A stretch of 64,000 bases of DNA from positions 14,712 through 78,711 of the forward strand of contig DASZME010000074.1 of the NCBI GenBank assembly GCA_035551995.1, written 5' to 3'. Below, piece by piece: positions 1 to 9,353 of this stretch. How positions within the stretch are numbered: the first letter of the stretch is position 1; each line of letters starts with the position of its first letter. A program made the translations under genes and the position numbers. The DNA comes from RYN-428 sp035551995 (GTDB lineage: Bacteria > Planctomycetota > Phycisphaerae > Tepidisphaerales > Tepidisphaeraceae). Below the pieces are notes generated by a model, which worked only from the letters and a program-made list of their open reading frames with translations, made no database searches and had not been told where the DNA came from.

Positions 1-49
1 ATGGGGACCCGCCATCTCGATCCCGACGGGATTTGTCTGGCGCCTTGGC

Positions 50-1129
50 TCAATAAACCCCTTCGACGACCGTCCCGGCAAACTTGCTGTAGGGCTGAAC
101 GTTCCCCGCCCCATCCCACGGATACGGCTCGCACGGAGGCCGGCGAATCGCCTGATCGCGCTCGAGAAAACGTGGAATGAACGTCTCTTTCGTGAGCGTC
201 GTCAGCATCACCCGGCCCTGTTTGCCATACTCGGCCTTCTTTTCCACGTCGTCGAAATCCATGATTTCAACCACCGCGCGCGGCTGGGGCGCGTGATAAA
301 TCACCTCGTAGTTGTCGGCCGGATCGAACGGCTTGTGCGTCGCCAGTCCCATGAGCGTGTTGCCGTAGGTGGGGACGAAATCGATTCCCGGCGCCAGTTC
401 TTCGCGGGCAAAACGGTGGAATTGGGGCGTCAGTTCCGTGCCGCCGCAGAAAATGCCTTTGATGCCGTAATGGGCGAGATCGATCTTCTCGGCAAGCGAC
501 TCAAGCAACTTGGGCGTGGTGAAGATGCACTTGATGTTCGGATGGCTGCGGAGGATGGTGAGGGCCTGGTCGATGCAGTGATTTTTGTAGAGATTCACTT
601 CCTGAATTTCGCCGCGCTTGAGACATTTGATGACCCAGCGCGGATCGAGATCGACGCAAAAGGCGATTCCGCCGCGAACCTGGGCGAGGTGCTCGATCGC
701 CAGCCGCAGGCGGCGCGGGCCCGAGGGGCCGAGCATGAGCCAGTCGGCGCCTTTGGGGAAAGTGGCGTCGTTGAGCGTCGTCGAAAAGTTCTCATAATCG
801 ATGCGGAAATCGTTCACCTGCAGGCGGCTCTTGGGGACGCCGGTCGAGCCGCCGGTCTCGAAGATGTAGACCGGCTTTCCCGCCAGCCCGCGCGGGAGCC
901 ATCGGCGGACGGGTCCGCCGCGCAGCCATTCGTCTTCGAAATGGCCGAGTTTTTTCAGGTCGGCGAAACTATGGACTTCCTTGCGTGGATCGATGTTGTT
1001 TTCTTTGGCCCAGTTCAGCCAGAATTCGCAGCCGGTGTCGGGGTTGAAGTGCCACGCGACGATTTCCCGAACGTGTGCGTCGAGTTGTTCGGCCGCTTGA
1101 CGTGCCCGGGTTTCGATGGAAGTTGCCAT
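50..1129 (-). CDS. Phenylacetate-CoA-ligase-like adenylate-forming enzyme
   Basis: A 359-aa member of the acyl-adenylating superfamily, expected to activate a carboxylate with ATP. The nucleotide-binding loop TGGSTGVPK is at residues 92-100 and a PTYGNT segment resembles the later adenylate-binding motif. The C-terminal part is shorter than in typical PaaK (about 430 aa), and I see no complete C-terminal lid domain. An upstream in-frame start would add 20 residues; I chose the internal ATG because the conserved region begins just after it. The substrate cannot be inferred: there are no phenylacetate-degradation genes nearby, only PQQ-type propellers and a second ligase-like gene (5817-7151). 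It is the last gene of a minus-strand group. Confidence 0.75.
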   Translation of the reverse strand: MATSIETRARQAAEQLDAHVREIVAWHFNPDTGCEFWLNWAKENNIDPRKEVHSFADLKKLGHFEDEWLRGGPVRRWLPRGLAGKPVYIFETGGSTGVPKSRLQVNDFRIDYENFSTTLNDATFPKGADWLMLGPSGPRRLRLAIEHLAQVRGGIAFCVDLDPRWVIKCLKRGEIQEVNLYKNHCIDQALTILRSHPNIKCIFTTPKLLESLAEKIDLAHYGIKGIFCGGTELTPQFHRFAREELAPGIDFVPTYGNTLMGLATHKPFDPADNYEVIYHAPQPRAVVEIMDFDDVEKKAEYGKQGRVMLTTLTKETFIPRFLERDQAIRRPPCEPYPWDGAGNVQPYSKFAGTVVEGVY

Positions 1130-1369
1130 GAAGGTGGATCCAGATTCGGATTCACCGCGGAGTCGCGCCAGACATGGATACATTCTCAATGTCCTGCCGC
1201 GGCTCGCGGGATGAATGTCATAATTGTTGGTTTTTCAACCGTCGTTGCAAGCGCGTCGTCCATGTGAGACCAATGCGCTTTGGCGCAACGTGGCGGGCAC
1301 GTTTCGCATTCGGCCGCTTCGATCGATTCGCTCATTTCCACTGACGACGTCGGGCGCTCCCCGCCGCCT

Positions 1370-3067
1370 TCAATCCGCCTTGAAGGGCTTCGACTGGGCG
1401 CCGGCCTTTATCGCAAACAGATGATCGCGGGTCATCACGTAGAGCACGCCGTTCACCAGCACCGGCGAGCAATAGATCGCCGCGCCGCCCATATTATGCT
1501 CGATCACGTCGTCCTTTTTCGGCATCGTCTTGGAGACGGGGAAAATACGAACGTCGCCGTCTTCGTCGGTCACGTACACCTTTCCGTCGGCGTACATCGG
1601 CGAGCCCCACATGGCCGATTCCATGTCGTAGGTCCAGTAGACCTGGCCGGACTTGGCGTCGAGGCAATGCAGGAACCCGGAAAAATCGGCCGCGAAGCAA
1701 AGGCCTTCGGGCGTGACCAGCGCCGTCGAAATGGTGCGGTTCATGTGCTCGGAGCGATCGATTTTGCCGTCGTGATTCAGGTCGTAGGTCGAGTAGTGCC
1801 AGACGACTTTGGAATTTGGATTGGGCTTGCCTTTGTGCGTCGCGACCTGGCCGGCGGGCGCCACCAGTTCATCGCCGACCTTGGGCTTGGCCGTCCCGGC
1901 GACCGCGTCGAGTTCTTCGCTGACGTCGCCGGCGCCGGTGATATCGACGCAATAGAGATGGCCGTATCCTTCGCCGTGCTCGGGATCTTGCCCGTTGGCG
2001 ATGAACATATGCGGCCCGACGATGCAGGGCGTGGCGATGATTTCGTTGCGGGTCTGGGGGTAGACCGAATCCTTGGGATTGGTGTCGAACCGCCAGATGA
2101 TTTTTCCGGTGCGGGCGTCGTAGGCGTAGATCCAGGCGTCGCCGAGGGGAGCGATCACGATGGGCCGGCCGTTGATCTCGACGATCGCCACGCTGGCCCA
2201 TTGGCCGTGGAGCACATTGGCGCCGGGCGTGTTGTCGGTCCAGACGACTTTCCCGGTGTTTTTGTCGAAGCAGACGATCGCGGGGGCGTCGGGGGCGACG
2301 ACGTGTTTGTGGGTGTCGTCCACGCCGTTGGCGGTGATGACGTAGATGTAATCGCCCCAGGAGGCGATGGCGCTGGAGGTCATGTTGTGGGGGAAGACGC
2401 CGAGCTTGGCGATCATGTCCACGTCCCACGTCACCGGCGGCGAGCCGTCGGCGAGCTTGGTGGCGCCGGGCGACATGTCCAGACAGACGACATGGCACTG
2501 GTTGGTGCAGTACCAGAGTTTGCCCGGCTCGCTATAGGCGGTCGCGCAGAGTCCTTCGCCGGGCCAGTCGTTCACGCGGCCGGTGGGAAGTTTGCCGTAG
2601 AATTTCTGCCAGAGGAACTTCCCGGTCAACTGGTCAAACGCCATCTCGACGCCGCCGTCGAGCGTGTTGGCGGGATCGCGATGGCCTTCGTTGTTGGTGC
2701 CGATGGTGACGAATCCCTGGGCGACGATCGGATTGCCGTAGCTCTTTGACCCGATCGGCTGAATCCAGAGCACATTTTTCCCCGTCGCGACATCCCAATC
2801 GGTGGGCGGATTTTTCTCGGGGCTGACCATGTTGCGGTGCGGCGTGAGCCCCCACATCGGCCATTCGCCGACGGGAACGTGCGGCTGATCGATGACGAAT
2901 TTGCCGGCCACGTCGGCGGCGGCGGGTTGCGCGGCCGGCGCCGGGGGGGCGGATGCGGCGGGCTTGGCCCCCTCGCCCGCGCAGACGCCGATCCAGATCA
3001 CCGAAGACGCCGCCGCGACGGCAGCCGTCGCAAAAACCGATTTTCGATTTAGCATATTCAAGCTCAT
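1370..3067 (-). CDS. Exported PQQ-like beta-propeller protein with EF-hand loop
   Basis: A 565-aa protein with an N-terminal hydrophobic signal (residues about 8-27) followed by an Ala/Pro-rich linker. It then carries repeated blade motifs of the type C-[LVF]-D-x-x-T/S-G-x-x-x-W, as in PQQ-dependent dehydrogenases and related propellers. A calcium-binding EF-hand loop (DLNHDGKIDRSE, about residues 429-440) is inserted between blades. No dehydrogenase-specific catalytic set or vicinal disulfide is obvious, so it may be a structural or assembly propeller rather than an alcohol dehydrogenase. The ATG at 3067 has GAGG upstream; the longer reading would put a charged segment before the signal. It follows the related gene 3102-5615 by 34 bp, so the two are probably cotranscribed. 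Confidence 0.8.
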   Translation of the reverse strand: MSLNMLNRKSVFATAAVAAASSVIWIGVCAGEGAKPAASAPPAPAAQPAAADVAGKFVIDQPHVPVGEWPMWGLTPHRNMVSPEKNPPTDWDVATGKNVLWIQPIGSKSYGNPIVAQGFVTIGTNNEGHRDPANTLDGGVEMAFDQLTGKFLWQKFYGKLPTGRVNDWPGEGLCATAYSEPGKLWYCTNQCHVVCLDMSPGATKLADGSPPVTWDVDMIAKLGVFPHNMTSSAIASWGDYIYVITANGVDDTHKHVVAPDAPAIVCFDKNTGKVVWTDNTPGANVLHGQWASVAIVEINGRPIVIAPLGDAWIYAYDARTGKIIWRFDTNPKDSVYPQTRNEIIATPCIVGPHMFIANGQDPEHGEGYGHLYCVDITGAGDVSEELDAVAGTAKPKVGDELVAPAGQVATHKGKPNPNSKVVWHYSTYDLNHDGKIDRSEHMNRTISTALVTPEGLCFAADFSGFLHCLDAKSGQVYWTYDMESAMWGSPMYADGKVYVTDEDGDVRIFPVSKTMPKKDDVIEHNMGGAAIYCSPVLVNGVLYVMTRDHLFAIKAGAQSKPFKAD

Positions 3068-3101
3068 GGGAAAACCTCGGATGAGAATAACGGCGCCGCT
3101 C

Positions 3102-5615
3102 TTATTTCGCGGCCGCCTGGGCATTGGTGAGATTGGGCGTCACGATGAGGTTGTCGTAATAAATTTCGTGGGCATTGGAAAAGCCCCACAAACCCGGGCT
3201 GCCATGCGTATTGGGCGTGTCGTGGGTCAGCGTGACCATCCAATCCTTCGGCTCGGCGTCGCCCGCTTTCCAGGCCTTGCCGCGGCACGTCGCCTTGCCC
3301 GGCGTCTGCTCGACGGTCAACTTCAGGTGATACCACTCGTCGGCCTTCCACGGGAAATTCACCGCCACGTGCGGCGCCAGCCCCGGCTCGCGCTCGTCGC
3401 GCGGCAACGCCGCCGGCCAGGCGTGCAACCCAAGCCATTGATTCGCCCCTTTCAATTCCAAAACATATCGGCTGTCGATAATGCCGACGTCGGGCATCTT
3501 ATGAATCACCTGGCCGTTGTCGTTCAACACCGTCTCCCGCACCATCACGTCGCCCTGCACCGTATAATTCGCCATGTCCGGCTGACCGAAGTACGTTCGA
3601 GCGCGGGCGAACAGCGGAATGTCGGTTAACTTCGTCAATACCTTGTTGGGCTTCCCGTCCACTTCCAGATCATGGACGGCGAATTTCATCCCGGCGCCGA
3701 TCCAGGTCAGCGGCGGCTTGCCGAGTACATCCTTCTCGAAATCAAAGTGCCACGGCAACGGAGAGAAGACGCGCACGCGGGCAAATCCGGTGACGCCGTT
3801 ATCGGCGGCAAAGACGCCGCCGCCCTGAATGGTCACGCCCTTGGCGGAGGTGAACGTGCCGTCCGCGGAGACTTCGCCTTGAAGCGTGCCCGCCTTGATC
3901 GGCGCCGCGGGTTGGGTCGAAGCGCTCGGCGGCGCGGAGGGCGCGGGAGCGGGTTTCGCCGCCGGCGCGCCGGGCGCCGCGGCCCCGCCCGCCCCGCCGG
4001 GACGGATCAACGCCGCCGGCCTGGCGCGCGGCGCGGGCAACGTCAGCTTGTCGATCGACCATTGCGGCTTGATCTCGCCGATCGCCCGGCCTTTGGCGTC
4101 GAACGCGGTGGCCGTGAACTTCGCCGATTCACCGAGCTTTAATGAGACGTCGCACGGAACCACCTGCACCATCGCCGTCTTCTGCGCTCCGCCGGCGGGT
4201 TCTTCGGCCGGGCCGGGCGGAATGGCGACGCTTTGAACCGCGAACTCCTTGGGGCCGATGCAGAACATCTTGTTCGACGCCTGCAGATAGACATGCCCGT
4301 CGGCAATCGCGACCGATCCAAACAGGTCATACTCGCGGCCCATCTTGTCGGGAATATCCACCTTGCTCAACACATCGAATTTCTTCTTTTCGTCATCCGG
4401 CTTCAGAATCGACATCCGCCCGTTGGCCTCGGGAAAATAAAGCTTTCCGTCAGCCCACACCAGCGAGGCCTTTCCGATCGTGCCAAGCCCGTGCGAGCGA
4501 TACTTCATCCGGCCGGTGGCGGTGTCCACGGCATAGATAATCGCCTTGTCGTCGGCCACGTAGAGCGTTTTTCCGTCGGCCGTGAGCGTCGAAGAAGGGA
4601 ACCCCGCTTCGATGCCGTCGATGCGCCATAATTCCTTGGGGGCGCCGTTAACCACTTGCTCGGCGTCAAGACAAATGATGCGGCCGAGTTTGGTCGAGTC
4701 GATATTGTCCAGGTCCCAGTTGACGTAGACGCGATTTCCGCGGACGACGACGGAGGAATTAAACCCGCGCTTGGCACACTTGAATCCCCAGATTTTTTTG
4801 CCGGTTCGCGCCTGAAAGGCATAACAGCCGCCGTCGCCCGATCCGGTGACCAGGACATGTTCGCCGTTGATGTTGGCGATGACGGGGGTTTGGTACGGCG
4901 CGTCGGTGGGAATGCCGCCGGTGAGGTTGGTCCAGACGGGTTGGCCGGTGTTTTTGTCGAAGCAGAAGACGCGATAGGCGGCCCCCGCGTTGTCAGCCCA
5001 GCCGAAGGCGACGGCACAGACGTACAGATGGTTTTCATCGATCGCCGGCGACGGCGTTCGTCCGCCGAAGGTGGAGATGATGCCGTATTCTTCGGTCGCC
5101 TGGTGATGCCAAATTACCTTTCCGGTTTCGCCATCGAGGCAATCCAGTTCATTTTGGGCGCCGAGCGCGAAGACGCGGCCGGTGGCCGGATCGCCGACGA
5201 CATTCGACCAGCCGATGCGGTGGAAGGGATCGTCGGTCATGTACATGTTGGCGCCATGTTCCCAGATTTGCTTTCCGGTTTTGGCGTCGAGACAGACGAC
5301 GGCTTCCTGTGTTTTGGGACCCGGATCAAGACTGGCCTGCGCCCCTTCGCCGGCCGGCACTTCGCCGACGCGGGTGATGGTGTAGAGCTTGCCCTTCATG
5401 ACGATGGGGCTGGACATTCCGCCGACCGGCGCCGTCCAGGCGACGTTATCGCCGTCGGGCGACCATTTTTCGGGGAGATTGGTTTCGCGGCTCACGCCGT
5501 CCTGCTCGGGTCCGCGCCAGCGATACCAATCATTGGCGCCGGCGGTAGAGCAGATCGACGCCAGGGAAGCCGTCGTGAGAGCGGCCAGCAATACGTTTTG
5601 GATAGACGATTTCAT
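3102..5615 (-). CDS. Exported PQQ-like propeller with C-terminal jelly-roll-like domain
   Basis: An 837-aa protein. Residues 1-26 form a signal peptide (MKSSIQ start, cleavage near AGAN). Residues about 27-420 hold PQQ-type propeller blades (for example CLDAKTGKQIWEH, CFDKNTGQPVW, CLDGETGKVIWHH). Next comes an Ala/Pro-rich linker (about 530-600), then a C-terminal region (about 640-830) that looks like a concanavalin/LamG-type sugar-binding sandwich. The start at 5615 has a GAGGGA ribosome site. Redox or carbohydrate sensing at the cell surface is possible, but no catalytic residues can be assigned. The downstream gene (1370-3067) is a paralogous propeller. Confidence 0.8.
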   Translation of the reverse strand: MKSSIQNVLLAALTTASLASICSTAGANDWYRWRGPEQDGVSRETNLPEKWSPDGDNVAWTAPVGGMSSPIVMKGKLYTITRVGEVPAGEGAQASLDPGPKTQEAVVCLDAKTGKQIWEHGANMYMTDDPFHRIGWSNVVGDPATGRVFALGAQNELDCLDGETGKVIWHHQATEEYGIISTFGGRTPSPAIDENHLYVCAVAFGWADNAGAAYRVFCFDKNTGQPVWTNLTGGIPTDAPYQTPVIANINGEHVLVTGSGDGGCYAFQARTGKKIWGFKCAKRGFNSSVVVRGNRVYVNWDLDNIDSTKLGRIICLDAEQVVNGAPKELWRIDGIEAGFPSSTLTADGKTLYVADDKAIIYAVDTATGRMKYRSHGLGTIGKASLVWADGKLYFPEANGRMSILKPDDEKKKFDVLSKVDIPDKMGREYDLFGSVAIADGHVYLQASNKMFCIGPKEFAVQSVAIPPGPAEEPAGGAQKTAMVQVVPCDVSLKLGESAKFTATAFDAKGRAIGEIKPQWSIDKLTLPAPRARPAALIRPGGAGGAAAPGAPAAKPAPAPSAPPSASTQPAAPIKAGTLQGEVSADGTFTSAKGVTIQGGGVFAADNGVTGFARVRVFSPLPWHFDFEKDVLGKPPLTWIGAGMKFAVHDLEVDGKPNKVLTKLTDIPLFARARTYFGQPDMANYTVQGDVMVRETVLNDNGQVIHKMPDVGIIDSRYVLELKGANQWLGLHAWPAALPRDEREPGLAPHVAVNFPWKADEWYHLKLTVEQTPGKATCRGKAWKAGDAEPKDWMVTLTHDTPNTHGSPGLWGFSNAHEIYYDNLIVTPNLTNAQAAAK

Positions 5616-5816
5616 AGTCCCTCGATTCGCGAAGGTAACGGGAGGCGCGCCGGCCGCGGGCCGGACACCCCTCCAAATGCCTGAGGAGGGGATCATATGG
5701 GCGCCTTACTTTCGGGTCCAATGCCAGACGCGCACGGCAATGAATCCTTGTCTCCGGGCATTCCTAAAGACGCTTGGAACGAAAGATTGTTGTTTAGACA
5801 AATATACAAGGCGCGT

Positions 5817-7151
5817 TCAAGCGCCGCCATTGCGAACGCGCACGAACCGCCGGCCTTTCAACTCGAATCTCGGCAACGCGCCGGCCGCCACGACGGCAAC
5901 ATCCGCGCGAAAATGCAGCGCCTGCTGCAACGCCTGGTTCACGCGATCGGCCAGCAGATCGGGCGCGGCGCACGTGGCGTTGGGTTCCACCTCGATGCGG
6001 ACCTGCGTCAAAACCGCCGTTTGGTCGATCGTGCAACGAAACTCGGCCAGCTCATCGAACCTTCGCAGCACCGCTTCCACCGCCGTCGGAAAAACATTGT
6101 TCCCGCGAACGATGAACATTTCGTCCACCCGGCCGAGGATGCCCCCTTCCAGAAACGCGAACGACCGCCCGCACGCGCAGCGGCCGCGCGCCAGGCGCAC
6201 CTGATCGCCCGTGCGATAACGAATCAGGGGGCTGCCCCATCGGCCAAGATTGGTCAAGATCAACTCTCCGATGTGTCCGTCATCCACGGGCGCCCCGGTC
6301 GCCGGGTCGATCACCTCGGCGATAAATTCACTCTCGACGACATGAACCCCTTGCCCAGGGCGAGGCTGGCACTCGAACGAAACAGGGCCCATTTCCGTCA
6401 TGCCGGTGTGATCGATCACGCGAGCGCCCCACGCCGACTCGATGCGCGCCCGCGTGGCCGGGATGCTGCCGCCCGGTTCACCGGCGACGATGAGGGTCTT
6501 GACCGGCGAATTCGCCAGATCCAGGCCCTGGCCCGCGGCCACTTCGGCCATATGCAGCGCGTAGGTTGGCGTGCAGCAGACAACCGTGGCGCGATTTTCC
6601 AAAAGCATCTTCAGTCTCGCCGGCGTGGGCAAACCCCCGCCCGGCAGGCACATCGCGCCGATCGCCGCCGCCCCGTCGAACGCGCCCCAGAATCCGACGA
6701 ACGGCCCGAATGAAAACGCGAAAAGAATCCGATCGCCCGGCCCCACTCCGGCCGACGTCAAGATGATCCCCCATATTTTCCTAAACCACCCCCAGCTCTC
6801 GGCGGTGTCGATCCATCGCATCGATCGGCCGCCGGTGCCTGAGGTCTGATGATATCGGCAATACCGTTCGATCGGAAACGTCAAATTCGTTCCGAACGGC
6901 GGGTGGGCGATCTGATCCGCCTCAAGCTCGGCCCGCGTCGTAAACGGGAGTTTTTCCAACGGATCGATTCTCGGATCAAATTTGATTCCGGCGAACTTCG
7001 AGCGGTAAAACGCGTTTGTCGCCAGCACCGCGTCAAACATCTCCGCCAGCTTGCGGCGCTGCAGCGCGCGCAATTGGTCGGCGTTCACGGCCTCCTCGGC
7101 CGGTGCGTATGTATGAGCGGTCAGCGCGGGTCCTGAATCGATCGATTGCAT
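5817..7151 (-). CDS. Phenylacetate-CoA ligase family protein (PaaK-like)
   Basis: A 444-aa adenylate-forming enzyme of normal PaaK length. The ATP loop TSGTGGR is at residues 103-109, a HTGMTEMGP motif corresponds to the second adenylate motif, the RTGDQVRL motif is present, and the C-terminal lid domain appears complete (ends near RRFVRVRN). It should form an acyl-CoA from an aryl or alkyl acid. No paa ring-degradation genes are near, so the substrate is open. The ATG at 7151 was preferred to an upstream start because the first 50 residues of the longer reading overlap the divergent yjbQ promoter region and look non-coding. It faces away from yjbQ. Confidence 0.85.
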   Translation of the reverse strand: MQSIDSGPALTAHTYAPAEEAVNADQLRALQRRKLAEMFDAVLATNAFYRSKFAGIKFDPRIDPLEKLPFTTRAELEADQIAHPPFGTNLTFPIERYCRYHQTSGTGGRSMRWIDTAESWGWFRKIWGIILTSAGVGPGDRILFAFSFGPFVGFWGAFDGAAAIGAMCLPGGGLPTPARLKMLLENRATVVCCTPTYALHMAEVAAGQGLDLANSPVKTLIVAGEPGGSIPATRARIESAWGARVIDHTGMTEMGPVSFECQPRPGQGVHVVESEFIAEVIDPATGAPVDDGHIGELILTNLGRWGSPLIRYRTGDQVRLARGRCACGRSFAFLEGGILGRVDEMFIVRGNNVFPTAVEAVLRRFDELAEFRCTIDQTAVLTQVRIEVEPNATCAAPDLLADRVNQALQQALHFRADVAVVAAGALPRFELKGRRFVRVRNGGA

Positions 7152-7235
7152 TGTTTTCGCCTGGCGCGATTTCACCGGACCGGCGCCGGACATATAATAG
7201 ACCAGAAGCGATCGGAGTTGAATCGCCGGAGTTTT

Positions 7236-7646
7236 ATGAACCGTTTCAACCTTCACCTCGAGACCGACGGAAACAACGCCATCGTCAACCTCAATCCGCA
7301 TCTGGTCGAGAAATTACGCGACATCAAAGGCGCCGGCGTTCTTTGCCTGTTTGTCGTCGGCAGCACCGCCGCTCTCACGACCCTCGAGTATGAGGCGGGC
7401 CTGATCAAGCATGACATGCCAGGCGCGCTGCAACGAATCGTTCCCGACGATATCCGCTACGAACACGAAGCCACCTGGAACGACGACAATGGCCACAGCC
7501 ATATTCGCGCGGCGCTCATGGGACCAAGCCTCATGCTGCCGTTTGAGAATGGCCTGTTATTGACGGGCGAATATCAGCAAGCCGTCCTGATTGACTTCGA
7601 CACCCGGCCGCGCCGCCGAACCGTCATCGTGACGGTGTTAACCTGA
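7236..7646 (+). CDS. YjbQ/UPF0047 family protein
   Basis: A 136-aa protein matching the UPF0047 (YjbQ) family across its length, including a conserved EATWNDDNGHSHIRAALMG segment and a final RRRTVIV strand. E. coli YjbQ has weak thiamine-phosphate synthase activity; the physiological role is unresolved. GGAG lies five bases upstream of the ATG at 7236, and this start gives the family's normal length. It is convergent with the receiver gene, only 4 bp away. Confidence 0.88.
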   Translation: MNRFNLHLETDGNNAIVNLNPHLVEKLRDIKGAGVLCLFVVGSTAALTTLEYEAGLIKHDMPGALQRIVPDDIRYEHEATWNDDNGHSHIRAALMGPSLMLPFENGLLLTGEYQQAVLIDFDTRPRRRTVIVTVLT

Positions 7647-7650
7647 ACGC

Positions 7651-8022
7651 CTATCCGTGCGGATGTTCGTTGGCGTCGAGCCATCGCGTCAATCCGTCGA
7701 AATCCAACGGCTTGGGGAAAACCGCGTCCGGCGGCTCGGGCGAATTGGCGAGCATCGCATTGTAATCCATCGATCCGGTCGTCACCGCCACGCGAATCGG
7801 CAGGGCGTTCTTGCGGATGTGCGCCAAAAGCGCAGAGCCGTTTCCGTCCGGAAGCATCAGGTCCAGAATGACAAAACGCGGATTCTTTTCCAGCAGCGCG
7901 AACCCCTCGCCAAGCGTCGCGGCGGCGATGGGCTCATAGCCTGAAAGGCGCAACAGCGAAATCAGCGCGGCGCGGCTTGTCCGGTCGTCTTCGACGACCA
8001 GCACCCGCGTCCTGGTTTTCAT
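7651..8022 (-). CDS. Single-domain response regulator (receiver only)
   Basis: A 123-aa CheY-like receiver. It has the acidic pair E11-D12, phospho-acceptor D54 (in ILDLMLPDG), switch T81/T82 and conserved K104 (FPKPLD). There is no output domain, so it must signal by protein-protein contact. No histidine kinase is adjacent, making it an orphan. The ATG at 8022 follows a GAGA site; a GTG 24 bp upstream is possible. Confidence 0.9.
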   Translation of the reverse strand: MKTRTRVLVVEDDRTSRAALISLLRLSGYEPIAAATLGEGFALLEKNPRFVILDLMLPDGNGSALLAHIRKNALPIRVAVTTGSMDYNAMLANSPEPPDAVFPKPLDFDGLTRWLDANEHPHG

Positions 8023-8189
8023 TGCGGTCTCAATGTTTGTAAGCACTCGGACTCCCGAACCAACTGGCGAGATCGCCGGATCATAAGATCAGGACCGAAA
8101 ATCCCGGAAGGGGAAAATCAAAAATAAATTCGAGTGGGAATTGTTATCGGCAAGCCAGGAAAATTGGGTGATTTGGTAAGCGTCAGACG

Positions 8190-8729
8190 CTAATCATCCG
8201 AATCCACGTATCCCAGGACCGGAATGCTCACCCCGCGCGGCGTCGGAGGGGCGGCGGGTTGGTCGGGCCGTATCACGTCCGGAAGCTCGAGCACCACCGC
8301 GATCTCATCGCACCCCTGTTGCTTGGGACAACGCACGCAGTCGCTCCAGACCTTCAGCGGCAACGTCTCTTTCGGTACCACCGCGAATCCAAGATTCTCG
8401 AAAAATTTTTGTTCGTACGTCAGCGCCATCAGCCGGGCGATGCCCAGACGCCGGGCTTCGCTGACGCTCCATTGAACCAGGCGCCGGCCAATGCCCCGGC
8501 CGCGCGCCGATTCGTCGACCGCCAGTGCTCTCACCTCCGCCAGATCGGCCCAGATGATCGTCAGCGCCACGCACCCGACCACTTCGCCGCCTTCTTCAAA
8601 GACGCCGAAATCGCGCAGGTCCTCATAAAGCTGGCCAAAGCTTTTGAACAGCATCTTCCCCAGCTCGGCATGGCTGTTGATAATCTGCTGAATGCGAGGC
8701 ACGTCATGAATGTTCGCGGGGCGTATCAT
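8190..8729 (-). CDS. GNAT acetyltransferase, N-acetylglutamate-synthase-like
   Basis: A 179-aa GNAT protein with the acetyl-CoA loop RGRGIG near residues 76-81 and the strand VALTIIWADLAEVRALAVD typical of the short, stand-alone N-acetylglutamate synthases that start arginine synthesis. The C-terminal CVRCPKQQGCDEIAVV segment matches the cysteine-containing tail of that subfamily. The substrate is inferred from family resemblance only; no arg genes are nearby. Confidence 0.75.
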   Translation of the reverse strand: MIRPANIHDVPRIQQIINSHAELGKMLFKSFGQLYEDLRDFGVFEEGGEVVGCVALTIIWADLAEVRALAVDESARGRGIGRRLVQWSVSEARRLGIARLMALTYEQKFFENLGFAVVPKETLPLKVWSDCVRCPKQQGCDEIAVVLELPDVIRPDQPAAPPTPRGVSIPVLGYVDSDD

Positions 8730-8790
8730 CTTATCGAGGCGATTATAGCGGCGGCTTGTGCGTTCTCACTTGCTAATTTGTTTTTTGCCT

Positions 8791-9249
8791 TCACCCGACT
8801 TCGAAGATGAATTCCACTTCAACCGCCGCATCGAGCGGCAGCGTGTTGACGCCCACCGCCGCCCGCACGTGTTTTCCCGCGTCGCCAAAAAGCTCGAGCA
8901 GCAACTCGCTGGCCCCGTTGGCGATCGACGGCTGCTGCGTAAACGACACGTCGGAACTGACAAACGCCCCCACCCGCACCACGCCGACCAGATGATCGAC
9001 GCGTCCTTCGACCGCCTTCACGGCCGACAGCGCGTTGACGACGCACTGCCGCGCGCCGGCCCTGGCCACTTCGATCGAGCATCGCGAGGGAACCTGTCCG
9101 ACGGCGAGCGATTTTCCGTCTTTCATCGGCAACTGCCCCGCGACATACATTAAATTCCCCACGCGCCGCGCGGGAACATAGGCGCCGAACGGGCCGGCGG
9201 GAGCCGCGAGCGCGATGCCCAGGGAGATGAGTTTTTCTTCCAGGTTCAC
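8791..9249 (-). CDS. RidA/YjgF family protein
   Basis: A 152-aa member of the RidA superfamily, whose members hydrolyse reactive enamine/imine intermediates. It resembles the longer YjgF-like branch (N-terminal LISLGIALAAPAGPFGAYVPARRVGN, then YVAGQLPMKDGK, final LDAAVEVEFIFEV). The canonical catalytic Arg of RidA is not clearly present, so deaminase activity is uncertain. The GTG start at 9249 is chosen because AGGAGA sits eight bases upstream and the protein then begins at the family-typical position. Confidence 0.85.
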   Translation of the reverse strand: MNLEEKLISLGIALAAPAGPFGAYVPARRVGNLMYVAGQLPMKDGKSLAVGQVPSRCSIEVARAGARQCVVNALSAVKAVEGRVDHLVGVVRVGAFVSSDVSFTQQPSIANGASELLLELFGDAGKHVRAAVGVNTLPLDAAVEVEFIFEVG

Positions 9250-9353
9250 GGGCGATGTCTCCTGTCGACGCGACGGTTCGAGCGAATGAAACCGAAACTT
9301 CCGTCGATGCAAATACGCCGACGCGCTTCGATCCATTTCCAACTCGCCTTCGG

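Noticed and set aside
293..1267. Long plus-strand open frame opposite the first adenylating enzyme
   Set aside because: Antisense frame of a GC-rich gene; composition lacks a recognisable domain and the minus-strand product has clear motifs.
1280..2749. 489-codon plus-strand frame rich in Asp/Gly/Val
   Set aside because: Shadow of the PQQ-like propeller on the opposite strand; repetitive DD-GG composition is the reverse reading of its codons.
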